Positions 15,874 through 16,018 of a DNA stretch of 16,018 nucleotides are shown in pieces (position 1 is the stretch's first letter; each line of letters opens with the position of its first letter). This stretch comes from an uncultured Opitutaceae bacterium (GTDB lineage: Bacteria > Verrucomicrobiota > Verrucomicrobiae > Opitutales > Opitutaceae): positions 1 to 16,018 of the forward strand of contig CAMLSH010000027.1 in the NCBI GenBank assembly GCA_946482625.1, read 5' to 3'. Made by a program: the position numbers and the translations under genes. Below the pieces are notes generated by a model. It made no database searches, was not told the origin of the DNA, and saw nothing but the letters and a program-made list of their open reading frames with translations.

Positions 15874-15903
15874 GAGCACCGCACGAGCGTTCGCGCGGTG
15901 CTC
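15874..15903. terminator. Hairpin between convergent genes
   Basis: GAGCACCGC and GCGGTGCTC pair perfectly over nine bases; CGA/TCG inside the loop can add three more pairs. It lies 39 bases after the PEP-CTERM stop codon and 13 bases beyond the stop of the convergent RND gene. On the plus strand the following bases (ATTCGTGATCTTCTC) are moderately T-rich. It probably serves as a terminator in one or both directions. Confidence 0.6.
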
Positions 15904-15916
15904 ATTCGTGATCTTC

Positions 15917-16018
15917 TCATGTCGCCGAAGCCGGTCCGGCTTCGGAACGCCTGGCGGGTGCTGGTTTCTTCACTTTGAACCAGATGGCATAGAGCGCGGG
16001 AAGGAACAGAAGCGTGAG
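15917..16018 (-). CDS. C-terminal end of an RND-family efflux permease (partial)
   Basis: Only the last 33 residues are inside the window: L-T-L-L-F-L-P-A-L-Y-A-I-W-F-K-V-K-K followed by a charged, Pro/Ala-rich tail and a TGA stop. The T-L-L-F-L-P-A-L-Y stretch is typical of the last transmembrane helix of AcrB/MexF/CusA-type inner-membrane pumps, which export drugs or metals with a membrane-fusion protein and an outer-membrane channel. It converges on the PEP-CTERM gene and is probably unrelated to polysaccharide use. Which RND subgroup it belongs to cannot be told from this fragment. Confidence 0.72.
   Translation of the reverse strand, partial: LTLLFLPALYAIWFKVKKPAPARRSEAGPASAT

Noticed and set aside
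1..16018. CRISPR arrays, tRNA or rRNA genes, insertion sequences, phage genes.
   Set aside because: No regularly spaced repeats, cloverleaf-like sequences, transposase frames with terminal repeats, or phage proteins were seen on either strand.

Overview
The window looks like a piece of a Verrucomicrobia chromosome, most likely from the Opitutaceae or a close relative. Pointers are the moderately high GC content, a very large TonB-dependent receptor of the type common in that group, a PEP-CTERM protein, and a secreted glycosidase ending in a calcium-loop module plus a C-terminal region resembling the Verrucomicrobia-restricted family TIGR02597. Start sites with little or no Shine-Dalgarno sequence fit as well. 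This placement is inferred from protein character; no rRNA or other taxonomic marker is present.

Layout. Minus strand, in transcription order: a GH39-family glycosidase (5316-6956), a 1224-residue TonB-dependent receptor (1380-5054) and, running off the left edge, a sialate O-acetylesterase-like (CE20-type) esterase (1-1013). Between receptor and esterase lie a stable hairpin, a strand with several nested stems, and a textbook intrinsic terminator with a seven-T tail, so a small structured RNA or leader is possible there. A 636-bp intergenic region (6957-7592) separates this set from a plus-strand set: GH29 alpha-L-fucosidase with discoidin-like domains (7593-9941), GH43 glycosidase with a CBM6-like domain (10017-11432), a GH5 endoglucanase/xyloglucanase with CBM_X2 and CBM46 modules (11727-15152) and a small PEP-CTERM protein (15184-15834). 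A hairpin follows, then the last 33 residues of an RND efflux permease on the minus strand (15917-16018), which marks the right border of the locus.

How the genes fit together. All catalytic proteins carry an export signal. An endo-glucanase of the GH5/CBM46 type, a fucosidase, a GH43, a GH39 and an acetylesterase of the type known to deacetylate xyloglucan, together with a TonB-dependent transporter, form a plausible polysaccharide utilisation locus for a branched, fucosylated and acetylated plant hemicellulose, with xyloglucan as the best single guess. No SusD, regulator, GH31 or GH35 gene is present in the window, so this is a proposal.

The most interesting non-coding signals are a matching inverted repeat (CATGT-N7-ACATG, 17 of 20 bases alike in the two copies, followed 15 bases later by CTGATA) in the two major intergenic regions, a perfect 16-bp palindrome upstream of the fucosidase, and the candidate structured RNA between receptor and esterase.
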